DNA of 64,000 nucleotides, taken from NCBI GenBank assembly GCA_001931535.1, contig CP016211.1, positions 11,330,377 to 11,394,376 of the forward strand, written 5' to 3'. The notes under the pieces are model-generated. The model was given only the letters and a program-made list of their open reading frames with translations. It was not told the origin of the DNA and did no database searches. The stretch's first letter is position 1. Each line of letters starts with the position of its first letter. The stretch is from Minicystis rosea. GTDB taxonomy: Bacteria; Myxococcota_A; Polyangia; Polyangiales; Polyangiaceae. Both the position numbers and the translations under genes were made by a program. Below are positions 35,658 to 42,997 of the stretch, one piece after another.

Positions 35658-37001
35658 TCAGCCCTGCGGATCGGCGACGCGACCGAGGAAGAGAATGGTG
35701 CCCGTCGGCTTGTCGCGGATGACGACGAGGAACGGGTGATCGAGCTTGATGGACGGCGGGTCCGGGTTGTAGGCCGTGTCGCCGCCGATGACGGCCGTGG
35801 CGGCGGCTGCCTCGGTGCCGCTCTCGTCCACGTCGACCGTCGCCTGGTGCACCACGTGGCGGATGGTGAGCTTGCTTTGCGCGCTGATGCCGCTGAAATC
35901 CGCGTCGGTCGTGAAGGCGTCGACCATCCCCAGCTTGTCGAGCTCCTTGGGGAGATCGAAGCTCGACTTCATCTTGAACTTGGGCATCGAGATCACCACC
36001 TCGCGTTGGTGGATGCTCTCGAGGATGGCTTTGAGCTTGTCCCCGGTGAGCGAGGTCTCGAAGGCGTCGAGCGTGCCCGCCGCGGGCAGGATCAGAGTCA
36101 TCGACACCGGTCCTGCGCCGGCGCTGTCCGGCGTGTCGCTCGTGGAGCCGTTGGAGTACGGCAGATCGAGGGCCTGGTAGCCGTCACCCTCGGCATAGCC
36201 GGTGTCCTGCCCGGCGTTCATCATATCCACTTGCACGGTGCTGCCGTCGGCGCGCGTGAAGGGGGCTTGATGCGTCCCTTCCTTTTCGAAGGGCACGGCC
36301 CAGGAGGCGTTGAAGTAGACCGCGTTGGCGAGCACGAACTTGGTATCGGACGTGATCATGCCTTTGGCGATGAGCTCGGGGATCTTGGCTTCGGTCTTCT
36401 CGCTGATCCATTTGTTCACGAGCCCGCGCGAGGTCTCGGCCGCTCCGGCGAAGTCGGCCACGTGCACGCCCGCGCCGTAGCTCTCGGCGAGCGTGTCGAG
36501 GAAGGGTGTTTGGAAATCGTAACCGATCTGTCCCCAAAGCGAGTTCGCCACGTTGAGCCGGAAAGGCTGTCCGTCCTTGCCTTTCGCGCCCTCGCCGCGG
36601 TTCCCGAGCGCGAGATCGAGCGCGTCGAACGCGGCGTGAAGCACGCCCGCGTCGCTGGGGAAGTGGAGCGCCTTCGCCATCTGGGTCGCGGTCTCGCCGC
36701 GCGCGCCGGCGTACGTCATCGCGAGCGCTTGGGAGATGCTGAAGGGCGAATAGAACAGATTGCCGGGGTCTGCGCGCAGGCGCTGATACAGATCGACGGC
36801 GAAGGTGGTGTTGCCGGCGACGACCGTGGCGAGATCCGCGTCGGAGACGTTCGGTGTCTCGACGCGCTCCTTGGCGGAGACGACGATGCATCCGGCGACG
36901 TTCGGATCGGTGCAGTCGTCACCGCCGGGCGACGAGCTGCTGTTGCAGGCGGCGACGAAGGAAAGCAAAGCGAGAAGGGGCAAGGTTCGCATCGAGCGCA
37001 T
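35658..37001 (-). CDS. Serpin (serine/cysteine protease inhibitor) lipoprotein
   Basis: 447 aa. Lipobox VAAC follows a short signal peptide (Cys about residue 19), so it is membrane-anchored. Serpin fold is clear: NLFYSPFSISQALAMTYAGARGETATQM, FVLANAVYFNASWAVPF, STVQVDMMN, FKMKSSFDLPKELDKLGM, and the C-terminal IKLDHPFLVVIRDKPTGTILFLGRVADP. The hinge DESGTEAAAATAV matches inhibitory serpins. Counting 17 residues from the hinge Glu puts the scissile bond near Thr-Ala in GGDTAYNP (approximate). GGAGG six bases before ATG 37001 fixes the start. Bacterial serpins trap a protease by suicide-substrate chemistry. Confidence 0.93.
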   Translation of the reverse strand: MRSMRTLPLLALLSFVAACNSSSSPGGDDCTDPNVAGCIVVSAKERVETPNVSDADLATVVAGNTTFAVDLYQRLRADPGNLFYSPFSISQALAMTYAGARGETATQMAKALHFPSDAGVLHAAFDALDLALGNRGEGAKGKDGQPFRLNVANSLWGQIGYDFQTPFLDTLAESYGAGVHVADFAGAAETSRGLVNKWISEKTEAKIPELIAKGMITSDTKFVLANAVYFNASWAVPFEKEGTHQAPFTRADGSTVQVDMMNAGQDTGYAEGDGYQALDLPYSNGSTSDTPDSAGAGPVSMTLILPAAGTLDAFETSLTGDKLKAILESIHQREVVISMPKFKMKSSFDLPKELDKLGMVDAFTTDADFSGISAQSKLTIRHVVHQATVDVDESGTEAAAATAVIGGDTAYNPDPPSIKLDHPFLVVIRDKPTGTILFLGRVADPQG

Positions 37002-37200
37002 GGGGTGCCTCCGGCGCGGCGCCATCGCACCGATCGTGCCACGCGTGATTTTTTAGCGATTTCACGTGAACGACGATGTCTCGAGCGCTCCCGCGGTCAG
37101 GCCGTTGGCGCAACGTGGCCCAGGCTGATTCAGGACCCGACATGCACGACGTAGGGGGCGATGCCCTCGTGGTAGCGTTGGGCTTTCGCAGAGGTGACGA

Positions 37201-37596
37201 ATGAGCAAGATGGCTTGTCGTTGTGGTCATGTCATGAGCTTCAACGCCATTCCGAGCCCAACCGAAGGCAGGCTTCGTCGCGACGGGGACATTGGCAGCC
37301 ATCTCGAGCGAGTGTGCCGAGACATCGTCGACTTTCACGCGGCCATTCGAGAAGGGCGACGGGAGGCGTGGATCGCGCAGTTCTTCTCCTCGCAGTATCC
37401 GGCCGACATGCGTGACGAAGAGATCCTTCACGACATGCTCGTCGGCCATGACTGCGCCATCGAGTTGGACGTGGCGGAATGCGAGCGGTGCGGCCGGCTG
37501 CACGTGCAACAAAAGCCGGGTGAGAATGCCTATCTCTCTTATGTGCCGGACGAGCCCGGGTATGCGGGGGTGCTGCGATCGGACAAGGGTGGGTGA
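37201..37596 (+). CDS. Small protein with CxC and CxxC motifs
   Basis: 131 aa. An N-terminal MACRCGHVMSF and a later ECERCGRLHVQ give four cysteines (CxC and CxxC), probably a zinc-binding module split by a helical core (ERVCRDIVDFHAAIREGRREAWIAQFF). Soluble. Start ATG 37201 with GAGGTG a few bases upstream. Followed 39 bases later by another Cys-rich gene, so the two may be an operon. No function known. Confidence 0.72.
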   Translation: MSKMACRCGHVMSFNAIPSPTEGRLRRDGDIGSHLERVCRDIVDFHAAIREGRREAWIAQFFSSQYPADMRDEEILHDMLVGHDCAIELDVAECERCGRLHVQQKPGENAYLSYVPDEPGYAGVLRSDKGG

Positions 37597-37635
37597 GGCT
37601 CGCGCGGCGCATGCGGGGCGTAGTACGTTTGCCCG

Positions 37636-38070
37636 ATGAGCATGCGGACCGAGCGGACCATCAGGAACTGTATCGTTCGCATCGAGGTGCCGTGCCCCAA
37701 GCGGTGGGACGAGCTGCAGACGACGGGCTCCGAGGGGGTGCGTCATTGCTCGGTCTGCGAGCGTGATGTGTTCTTGTGTGCTTCGGTGGAAGAGACGCTC
37801 TCGCATGCGCGGGCGGGGCACTGCATCGCTCGGGAAGAGCCGCATTCGTCCGAGCTGCCTCGGATGATGGTCGGGCGGGCGAGCGTGGTTCCGGCTCGGG
37901 GCGAGCACGAGGAGCAAGCATCGAAGCTCCGCCATCGTGAACGAGGGATTGATAGGTTGCTTCGGGGACGGCTCGATTCGGCGTCGCGGTCCTGCCCGGA
38001 GTGCGGGTATCCGGTCCCCGATTTTCGCAAGAGCTGTTATGTCTGCGGGCTGGAGATCGGCCGGCTGTGA
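37636..38070 (+). CDS. Zn-ribbon protein with conserved CPKxWDxL motif domain
   Basis: 144 aa. The first about 65 residues match a widespread uncharacterised module: CPKRWDELQTTGSEGVRHC, SVCERDVFLCASVEET, HARAGHCIA. The last about 30 residues are a treble CxxC zinc ribbon: SCPECGYPVPDFRKSCYVCG. Between them is an Arg/Glu-rich linker. Likely cytoplasmic and metal-binding; function unknown. Start ATG 37636. It ends five bases before the convergent glycosyltransferase gene. Confidence 0.8.
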   Translation: MSMRTERTIRNCIVRIEVPCPKRWDELQTTGSEGVRHCSVCERDVFLCASVEETLSHARAGHCIAREEPHSSELPRMMVGRASVVPARGEHEEQASKLRHRERGIDRLLRGRLDSASRSCPECGYPVPDFRKSCYVCGLEIGRL

Positions 38071-38074
38071 GGGG

Positions 38075-39331
38075 TCACCGGGCGCGCGAGGCGCCGATGG
38101 CTTTCATGCTCGAAGGGGCCTTGTGGCGCGCGAGGTGCTGCTCCGCGGCGGCATAGACTTCCACGTAGCGGGCCGCGATGCTGCGGAAGGAGCGTTCGGC
38201 GACGACGTGCGCGCGGGCGCGGGTGTTGAGGCGGCGGCGCAGATCGTTGTCGCCGATCACCCTGGCGAGCACCCCGGCGAGCGCTTCGGCGTCACCGGCT
38301 TTGAAGAGTAGGCCGGTCTCTTCGTTGGTGACCAACTCGCGGAGACCGCCGACGTCGGAGGCGACGACGGCTTTGCCCATGCTCATGGCTTCGAGCGGTT
38401 TGAGCGGGGTCACGAGCTCGGTGATGCGGTGACGGGCGCGCGGATAACAGAGGATGTCGGCGAGGCTGTAATAGCGTGCGACCTCGTCGGGCTGGGCTTT
38501 GCCGATGACGGCGACGCGGCCGCCGAGGCCGAGGTTCTCGACGGCGGCGTGGACGTCGGCTTCGGCCTCGCCGTGACCGACGATGAGGCCGCGCACGTCG
38601 TCGCGCGCGTCGAGGAGACGACCGAGGGCGGAGAGGAGGAGAGGCACGCCTTCGAAGCGGAAGAGCGTGCCGATGTATGCGACGACGGTCTTGTTGCGGA
38701 AGCCGAGGCGCTCTTCGAGATCGGGATCGCGCGGGCGCGCCACGAAGCGCTCGGTGTCGACGCCGTTGGGGACGACGAACATGCGATCGTCGGGGATGCC
38801 GCGGGCCACGAGATCGCGGCGCAGGCCTTCGCAGATGGTGACCACGGCGTCGACGGAGCGACAGACGGCGGTCTCCAAGGTGCGAATGGTGGTGTAGCGC
38901 GCGGAGCCGGGACGGCCGCGGCCGCGTTGCTCGGCGGCGTCCTCCCAGAAGGCGCGGATTTCGTAGACGCTGGGGAGGCCGAGGCGGCGCGCGGCGAGAT
39001 GCGCGGGGATGCCGCAGAGGATCGGCGAGTGCGCGTGAATCACGTCCACCGGCGAGGCGCGGTGCGCGGCCATGATGCGGCGGCCGAGCGTGGCCATCTC
39101 CACGGTCTCGCGCGCGACGGGCGCGCGATCGAGGAGCGCGAGGAGATCGGGTGGATCGGTGCGCTGGTACTCGATGCCGCGGATGAGCTCGGGGCCGCCG
39201 CCCTGACGCACGCCCGTGAGCGCGCGCGGGGACATGCCTATGGCGGCTTGATGCTCGAGGATCGCCGCGCTGCGCGTGGTGTATCCGGCGATGCTGGGGA
39301 GCGAACGATCGAGGACGTGAAGGATCCTCAT
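38075..39331 (-). CDS. Exosortase A-associated GT4 glycosyltransferase
   Basis: 418 aa. GT-B fold family 4. The start MRILHVLDRSLPSIAGYTTRSAAIL is typical of the PEP-CTERM/exosortase A-associated glycosyltransferase family (Daro_2409 type). The C-terminal donor site is intact: IVGHGEAEADVHA, ADILCYPRA, PLKPLEAMSMGKAVVASDVGG and EETGLLFKAGD. It should transfer a sugar from a nucleotide donor to exopolysaccharide or lipid-linked glycan at the membrane. No exosortase gene lies in the window, so its partner locus must be elsewhere. ATG overlaps the upstream stop as ATGA. Confidence 0.88.
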   Translation of the reverse strand: MRILHVLDRSLPSIAGYTTRSAAILEHQAAIGMSPRALTGVRQGGGPELIRGIEYQRTDPPDLLALLDRAPVARETVEMATLGRRIMAAHRASPVDVIHAHSPILCGIPAHLAARRLGLPSVYEIRAFWEDAAEQRGRGRPGSARYTTIRTLETAVCRSVDAVVTICEGLRRDLVARGIPDDRMFVVPNGVDTERFVARPRDPDLEERLGFRNKTVVAYIGTLFRFEGVPLLLSALGRLLDARDDVRGLIVGHGEAEADVHAAVENLGLGGRVAVIGKAQPDEVARYYSLADILCYPRARHRITELVTPLKPLEAMSMGKAVVASDVGGLRELVTNEETGLLFKAGDAEALAGVLARVIGDNDLRRRLNTRARAHVVAERSFRSIAARYVEVYAAAEQHLARHKAPSSMKAIGASRAR

Positions 39332-40572
39332 GCCGAGTTGGATGCCCGCGCGCCGCGCGAAGGTGCGGAGATGGCGCCGGTGCGCAGCGTGGGGCGCGGA
39401 TCGTCGCACCCGTCGCCGTCCGCTCGCCCGCGGTATGCAGCGCAGAGCTCGGAGAACGCATACGCGCACCAACCGAGGTGATAGGGGCGCATCTCCCGAT
39501 CGACCTCCAGCTCGGCATTGAAGCGGGCGCCGAGATCGAGCGAGCGGCCGAGGCGGAGGATGCTCGCGGCCTTGAGCGGATGCACGATGCGTCGACGCTG
39601 GCCGCGGCGGCGGATGCTGCGCCAGATGACCTCGCGCTCTTCGTCGGTCATGCGCTCCTTCATCTCGTTCTCGCCGAAGAGCCAGGAGACGCCGCGCGCG
39701 ACGGCCGCCGTGGTGGGCACGCCGAGCGCGCGCTCGAGCGGGAGCAAGGCCATCGGGGCCATGCCGTCTTGATGGACGGAGTAGACGGGATAGAGATCGA
39801 CGAGCGCGCCGCTGCCGACGTTGTAGTGCCAACCCCACTGCCCGAGCGGATGTTGGTGATGGAGGATGCGCTCGCCGATGGCGCGGGCGGCGTCGCGGGC
39901 CTCGGGATCGGGGGTGACGGCGTCGCGCCGGAGGCACGCGACGATGGTGTAGACCTGCGCGTCGAAGAAGCCGAGCTGGCCTTGGAGCAAGGCACGCGGA
40001 TGCAGCGTGAGGCCGCGGACGAGCGGGCGCGCGAAGCACATCAGGCCCGAGTCGCCGCGATGCTCGAGGAGCCGGTGGAAGGCACGGTCGAGGCGCGTGC
40101 GCACGTCGCGCTCGTCACCGATGCCTGCGGCCAAGGCCTCGGCGAGGCCGGTGACGACCCAAGCGAGCTCGGTGGTGTGGACCATCGGGCTCTTGCGGGT
40201 GCGGGCGACGTCGCCGAACTCGCCCAGATCGCGGAGCGCCCGCTCGGCGAGGTGTGGCGCGGTGCGCGCGCTGGCCCATAAAACGAGGCCGAGATCGCCG
40301 CAGTTGTCGACGCCCGCGAGGGTGGCGTCGAGCGCTTCGTAGAGGCCCTCGAGATCGACGTCGCAGGCGAGGCCGTGCTCGGCTGCGCGCTCCACGCCGA
40401 GGGCGGTCATGGCCGTGTAACGGACGCTCGTTCCGGCTGGGACGAGCTTCTCGCCGCCGAAGCGGAACACGACGAGACCGGTGGCCGGGTCGATCATCGA
40501 CGGGAGACGCGCGAGCGCGAGGCCGCAGAGCTTCCGTACCTGATCGTGGTAGCGGTCGAGATGGGCGTCCAT
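39328..40572 (-). CDS. Alpha/alpha-fold protein, probable polysaccharide locus enzyme
   Basis: 414 aa from ATG 40572 (GTG 40620 is an upstream alternative, neither with a strong ribosome-binding site). Helix-rich throughout with a toroid-like look: LGLVLWASARTAPHLAERALRDL, HTTELAWVVTGLAEALAAG, GFFDAQVYTIVACLRRD, QWGWHYNVGSGALVDLYPVYSVHQDGMAPMALLPLE. Aromatic and acidic residues in the last segment could be a substrate pocket as in alpha/alpha-toroid lyases and hydrolases (inference). Translationally coupled to the glycosyltransferase, so it most likely acts in the same glycan pathway. Family not recognised. Confidence 0.78.
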   Translation of the reverse strand: MDAHLDRYHDQVRKLCGLALARLPSMIDPATGLVVFRFGGEKLVPAGTSVRYTAMTALGVERAAEHGLACDVDLEGLYEALDATLAGVDNCGDLGLVLWASARTAPHLAERALRDLGEFGDVARTRKSPMVHTTELAWVVTGLAEALAAGIGDERDVRTRLDRAFHRLLEHRGDSGLMCFARPLVRGLTLHPRALLQGQLGFFDAQVYTIVACLRRDAVTPDPEARDAARAIGERILHHQHPLGQWGWHYNVGSGALVDLYPVYSVHQDGMAPMALLPLERALGVPTTAAVARGVSWLFGENEMKERMTDEEREVIWRSIRRRGQRRRIVHPLKAASILRLGRSLDLGARFNAELEVDREMRPYHLGWCAYAFSELCAAYRGRADGDGCDDPRPTLRTGAISAPSRGARASNSA

Positions 40573-40603
40573 GGCCGCTTGGATGCCGTGATGAAGGGCG
40601 GCG

Positions 40604-40777
40604 TCACCGATCTCGATCACGCCCCGAGGCGAGCCGCCACGTCGACGACGGCGGCACGAGCGGATCACGGCTCGGCGTCACCGACACGCGCAGGACGGGC
40701 CCTTCCTGAATTCGCAACATCGCCATCAGGAGCATGCCGACGGGAACGAGCAACAACCAAGCGAGGTCCGCGTTCAC
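40604..40777 (-). CDS. Possible small single-pass membrane protein
   Basis: 57 aa from GTG 40777. One hydrophobic segment LAWLLLVPVGMLLMAML near the N-terminus, then IQEGPVLRVSVTP and a charged tail. It ends 31 bases before the chosen start of the gene downstream, consistent with being the first gene of the glycan operon. A weak GGAT precedes the start. The hydrophobic run and reading phase look real, but no family support is available. Confidence 0.38.
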   Translation of the reverse strand: MNADLAWLLLVPVGMLLMAMLRIQEGPVLRVSVTPSRDPLVPPSSTWRLASGRDRDR

Positions 40778-40841
40778 GCCGCATCCGATGCCGCATGACC
40801 GAAGGCGTTGCGCGTGAAGCGAGCGCGCGCGTGCGGTCGTT

Positions 40842-42167
40842 CTATGCGATCTCTTTGCGCGCGGAGGCCTTGGCCACGATCACGCCGACGACGAGCGTCG
40901 CGGCGGCGAAGATCCATTCCTCGCGATCGGCCGCGGCGAAGAGACCGAGCGAGCCGACGGCGCCGAGCAGAGGCACGATGATGCCGCCGGGGATGCGCCA
41001 GGCCTTGCTGTTCTCGGGTACGCGGCGGCGAATGAGCGGCACCGCGACGCACGTCGAGAAGTATTGGATGACGACGGTCACGTTGGCCATGCCGACGAGG
41101 CGCCGGTAATCGAAGAAGAAGGCGAGCACCGCGGAGAGCAAGGTGGTCACCACGATCGCGACGTAAGGCGTGGACCAACGTCGGTGCACGCGGGCGAGCG
41201 CGCGCGGGAGCAGGCCGTGCGAAGCGATGGCCTCGGCGTAGCGCGGTGAGCCGAGCGCGCTGCCGGCGGTGAAGCCGCCGATGGACACGAAGCTGCCGAT
41301 GAGCACGATGAGGCCGACCCGCGGGCCGATGTGCTGAGCGGCATCGGCGAGAGGCGTTTGCGACGAGCGCGCGAGATGGGGATACGTGGCCACCAGCGCG
41401 GCCTGCACGATGATGAAGAGCAGCGCCGAGAGGAGCAGCGATCCCATGGTGCCGAGAGGCACGTTGCGGCGCGGATTCGCGGTCTCACCGGCGACGACGG
41501 GCGCGACCTCGAAGCCCTGCAATGGGAAGAGCGCGAGGTAGACGCCGGTGCCCACGCCCGCGAAGCCCTGCGGCAAAGGGCCGCCGAGGCGCGAGGGATC
41601 GAGCGCGAAGAAGGCCGCCAAAATGAAGCACAGAATGGCGCCCAGCTTGCCGATGACGACGAGGTTCACCACCCACGCGCCCGGCTTCACGCCCACGTAG
41701 TTGATGGCGCCGAGCGCGAGGATGACCGCGGCCGCGAGGAGCTTGTTCCATGGGTAGGCGTGGAAGCCGAGGAGATCGACGAGCAGCGTGGTGTTCGCCG
41801 CCCAGCTCACGAAGGTCGCGGCCCAGCAGAACCAACCGACGAGGAAGCCGACGCGATCGCCGAAGGCCGAGCGCGCATACACGTAAGCGCCGCCGCTCTC
41901 GTCGAAATGGCCCGAGAGCTCGGCGAACGAGAGCGCGACCGGCAACAGGAGAATGGCGCAGAACAGGTAGGCGAGCGGCGACCAGCCGCCCATTGCGCGC
42001 TGCATGTCGTCCGGCAGCGCGAAGACACCCGAGCCGACGGTGGCGTTGACGCCGATGCAGAGGACGTCGAAGAGCCCGAGCCGTCGGCGCAGCGCCGAGG
42101 CCGCGTCGAGCCGCGGCGCTTCGCTCGACGCGGGCAACGTTTTCTCCTCGGCCGATGTGGTGCTCAC
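40842..42167 (-). CDS. APC-superfamily amino acid/polyamine permease
   Basis: 441 aa with about 12 hydrophobic helices. The first carries the signature GLFDVLCIGVNATVGSGVFALP, the unwound substrate and Na+ site of the family. Other segments include LAYLFCAILLLPVALSFAELSG, VGFLVGWFCWAATFVSWAANT and IGSFVSIGGFTAGSALGSPRYAEA. Substrate not determinable; amino acid, polyamine or related solute likely. GTG 42167 has GAGGGT six bases upstream. It starts ten bases after the stop of the ArsC-like selenoprotein gene, so the two form an operon. Confidence 0.91.
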   Translation of the reverse strand: MSTTSAEEKTLPASSEAPRLDAASALRRRLGLFDVLCIGVNATVGSGVFALPDDMQRAMGGWSPLAYLFCAILLLPVALSFAELSGHFDESGGAYVYARSAFGDRVGFLVGWFCWAATFVSWAANTTLLVDLLGFHAYPWNKLLAAAVILALGAINYVGVKPGAWVVNLVVIGKLGAILCFILAAFFALDPSRLGGPLPQGFAGVGTGVYLALFPLQGFEVAPVVAGETANPRRNVPLGTMGSLLLSALLFIIVQAALVATYPHLARSSQTPLADAAQHIGPRVGLIVLIGSFVSIGGFTAGSALGSPRYAEAIASHGLLPRALARVHRRWSTPYVAIVVTTLLSAVLAFFFDYRRLVGMANVTVVIQYFSTCVAVPLIRRRVPENSKAWRIPGGIIVPLLGAVGSLGLFAAADREEWIFAAATLVVGVIVAKASARKEIA

Positions 42168-42177
42168 GTCGCTACCC

Positions 42178-42534
42178 TCAGCGATCGCCGAGCACCTTCG
42201 CGTACGTCGCTTGATCGAAGCCGACGATGAGCGTCTTGCCCTTCTTCAACACCGGCGCGCGCAGGTTGCCGCTCGGCCCCATCACCAAGGCCGCGAGCTC
42301 GTCGTCCGAGGGCGGGCTCTTCACGAGATCGACGTGGACCGCGCGCTTGCCTTTCGCGACCCAGAGCTCCTCCGCTTCGCGCACGAGACGCAGAGCCGCC
42401 TCGCGATCGAACCGTTCCTTCTTCGCGTCGGTCTGCCGTTCGACGGCGATCTTCTCTTGCGCAAGAACCTCCTGCGCTCTGCCGCACGACGTTCACCCCT
42501 TGCGGTGATAGTACCACTCGACCCTCGCGGTCAT
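42178..42534 (-). CDS. ArsC-family selenoprotein (UGA = Sec at codon 14)
   Basis: 118 aa if TGA at 42495-42493 is read as selenocysteine. The frame is the same on both sides: MTARVEWYYHRKG before, then U-TSC-GRAQEVLAQEK, giving a UxxC redox motif (U14, C17) exactly where ArsC/thioredoxin-fold proteins have CxxC. The later cis-Pro region LRAPVLKKGKTLIVGF (P94) matches the fold. ATG 42534 has GAGGTG five bases upstream. A stem-loop right after the UGA fits a bacterial SECIS. NCBI-style annotation knows an ArsC family (seleno)protein group, which this resembles. Redox substrate unknown. Stop is ten bases before the permease start. Confidence 0.85.
42459..42477 (-). ncRNA. Bacterial SECIS hairpin for the in-frame UGA
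   Basis: In the mRNA, GCGCAGGA pairs with UCUUGCGC over 8 positions (one G-U wobble) around the loop GGU. It starts 15 bases after the UGA, with the loop at 24-26 bases. Size, spacing and a GU-containing apical loop fit the SelB-binding bacterial SECIS. It lies inside the coding sequence. Confidence 0.75.
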
Positions 42535-42627
42535 CGGCGCACCTCGTGGCCGGAAGGAAGCGCGGTGTCGCCACGGGGTCAAGGCTCGCGTGCGGGTTCT
42601 CGTGGGATCGTGATATCCATCGCGTCC

Positions 42628-42969
42628 ATGACGGCTTGTGCGCGTTGTCGGGAGGAGACGCCGCCGGCGGCGATGTTCTTCTCGCATGCGGGAGATCAGA
42701 TCTGCCGCCGGTGCCATGCGATCGAGCAGAACGCCGCGGCCGAGTCGCGCGCCCGCGAATCGCTGCAGACGAGCACGCCCGATGGCCTGAAGGCGACCAG
42801 CGCCGGCAACCCGACCAAGACGATCACCACCGGCGCATCGCTGATGGCGCTCGGGCTCATCTGGTTCGTGGGCGGGATCGTCTACCTCGACCACATCTAT
42901 TTCTTCCCCTTGTTCCTCGTGGGATCCGGCTTCTACGCGTTTGCCCGCGGGCTCAAGATGCGGCGCTGA
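42628..42969 (+). CDS. Small zinc-ribbon membrane protein
   Basis: 113 aa. N-terminal treble of cysteines MTACARCREE and QICRRCHAIE form a zinc ribbon. The C-terminal half has two membrane segments: TTGASLMALGLIWFVGGIVYL and HIYFFPLFLVGSGFYAFARGL, ending in basic KMRR. Divergent from the selenoprotein gene (about 90 bases apart). No RBS at ATG 42628 is clear; GTG 42610 is possible. Function unknown. Confidence 0.75.
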   Translation: MTACARCREETPPAAMFFSHAGDQICRRCHAIEQNAAAESRARESLQTSTPDGLKATSAGNPTKTITTGASLMALGLIWFVGGIVYLDHIYFFPLFLVGSGFYAFARGLKMRR

Positions 42970-42997
42970 CGGCGCGTTTGGTTATTCTGCGCGCGCC

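Noticed and set aside
34532..35722. Val/Phe/Leu-rich plus-strand frame that looks like a membrane protein
   Set aside because: It is the complement of the GAC/GAG/GGC acidic tract, so hydrophobicity is a codon artefact; no start signal or family.
42493..42894. A 133-aa minus-strand frame ending at the UGA
   Set aside because: Its N-terminal part overlaps the Zn-ribbon gene and looks like shadow; only its last 13 codons belong to the selenoprotein.
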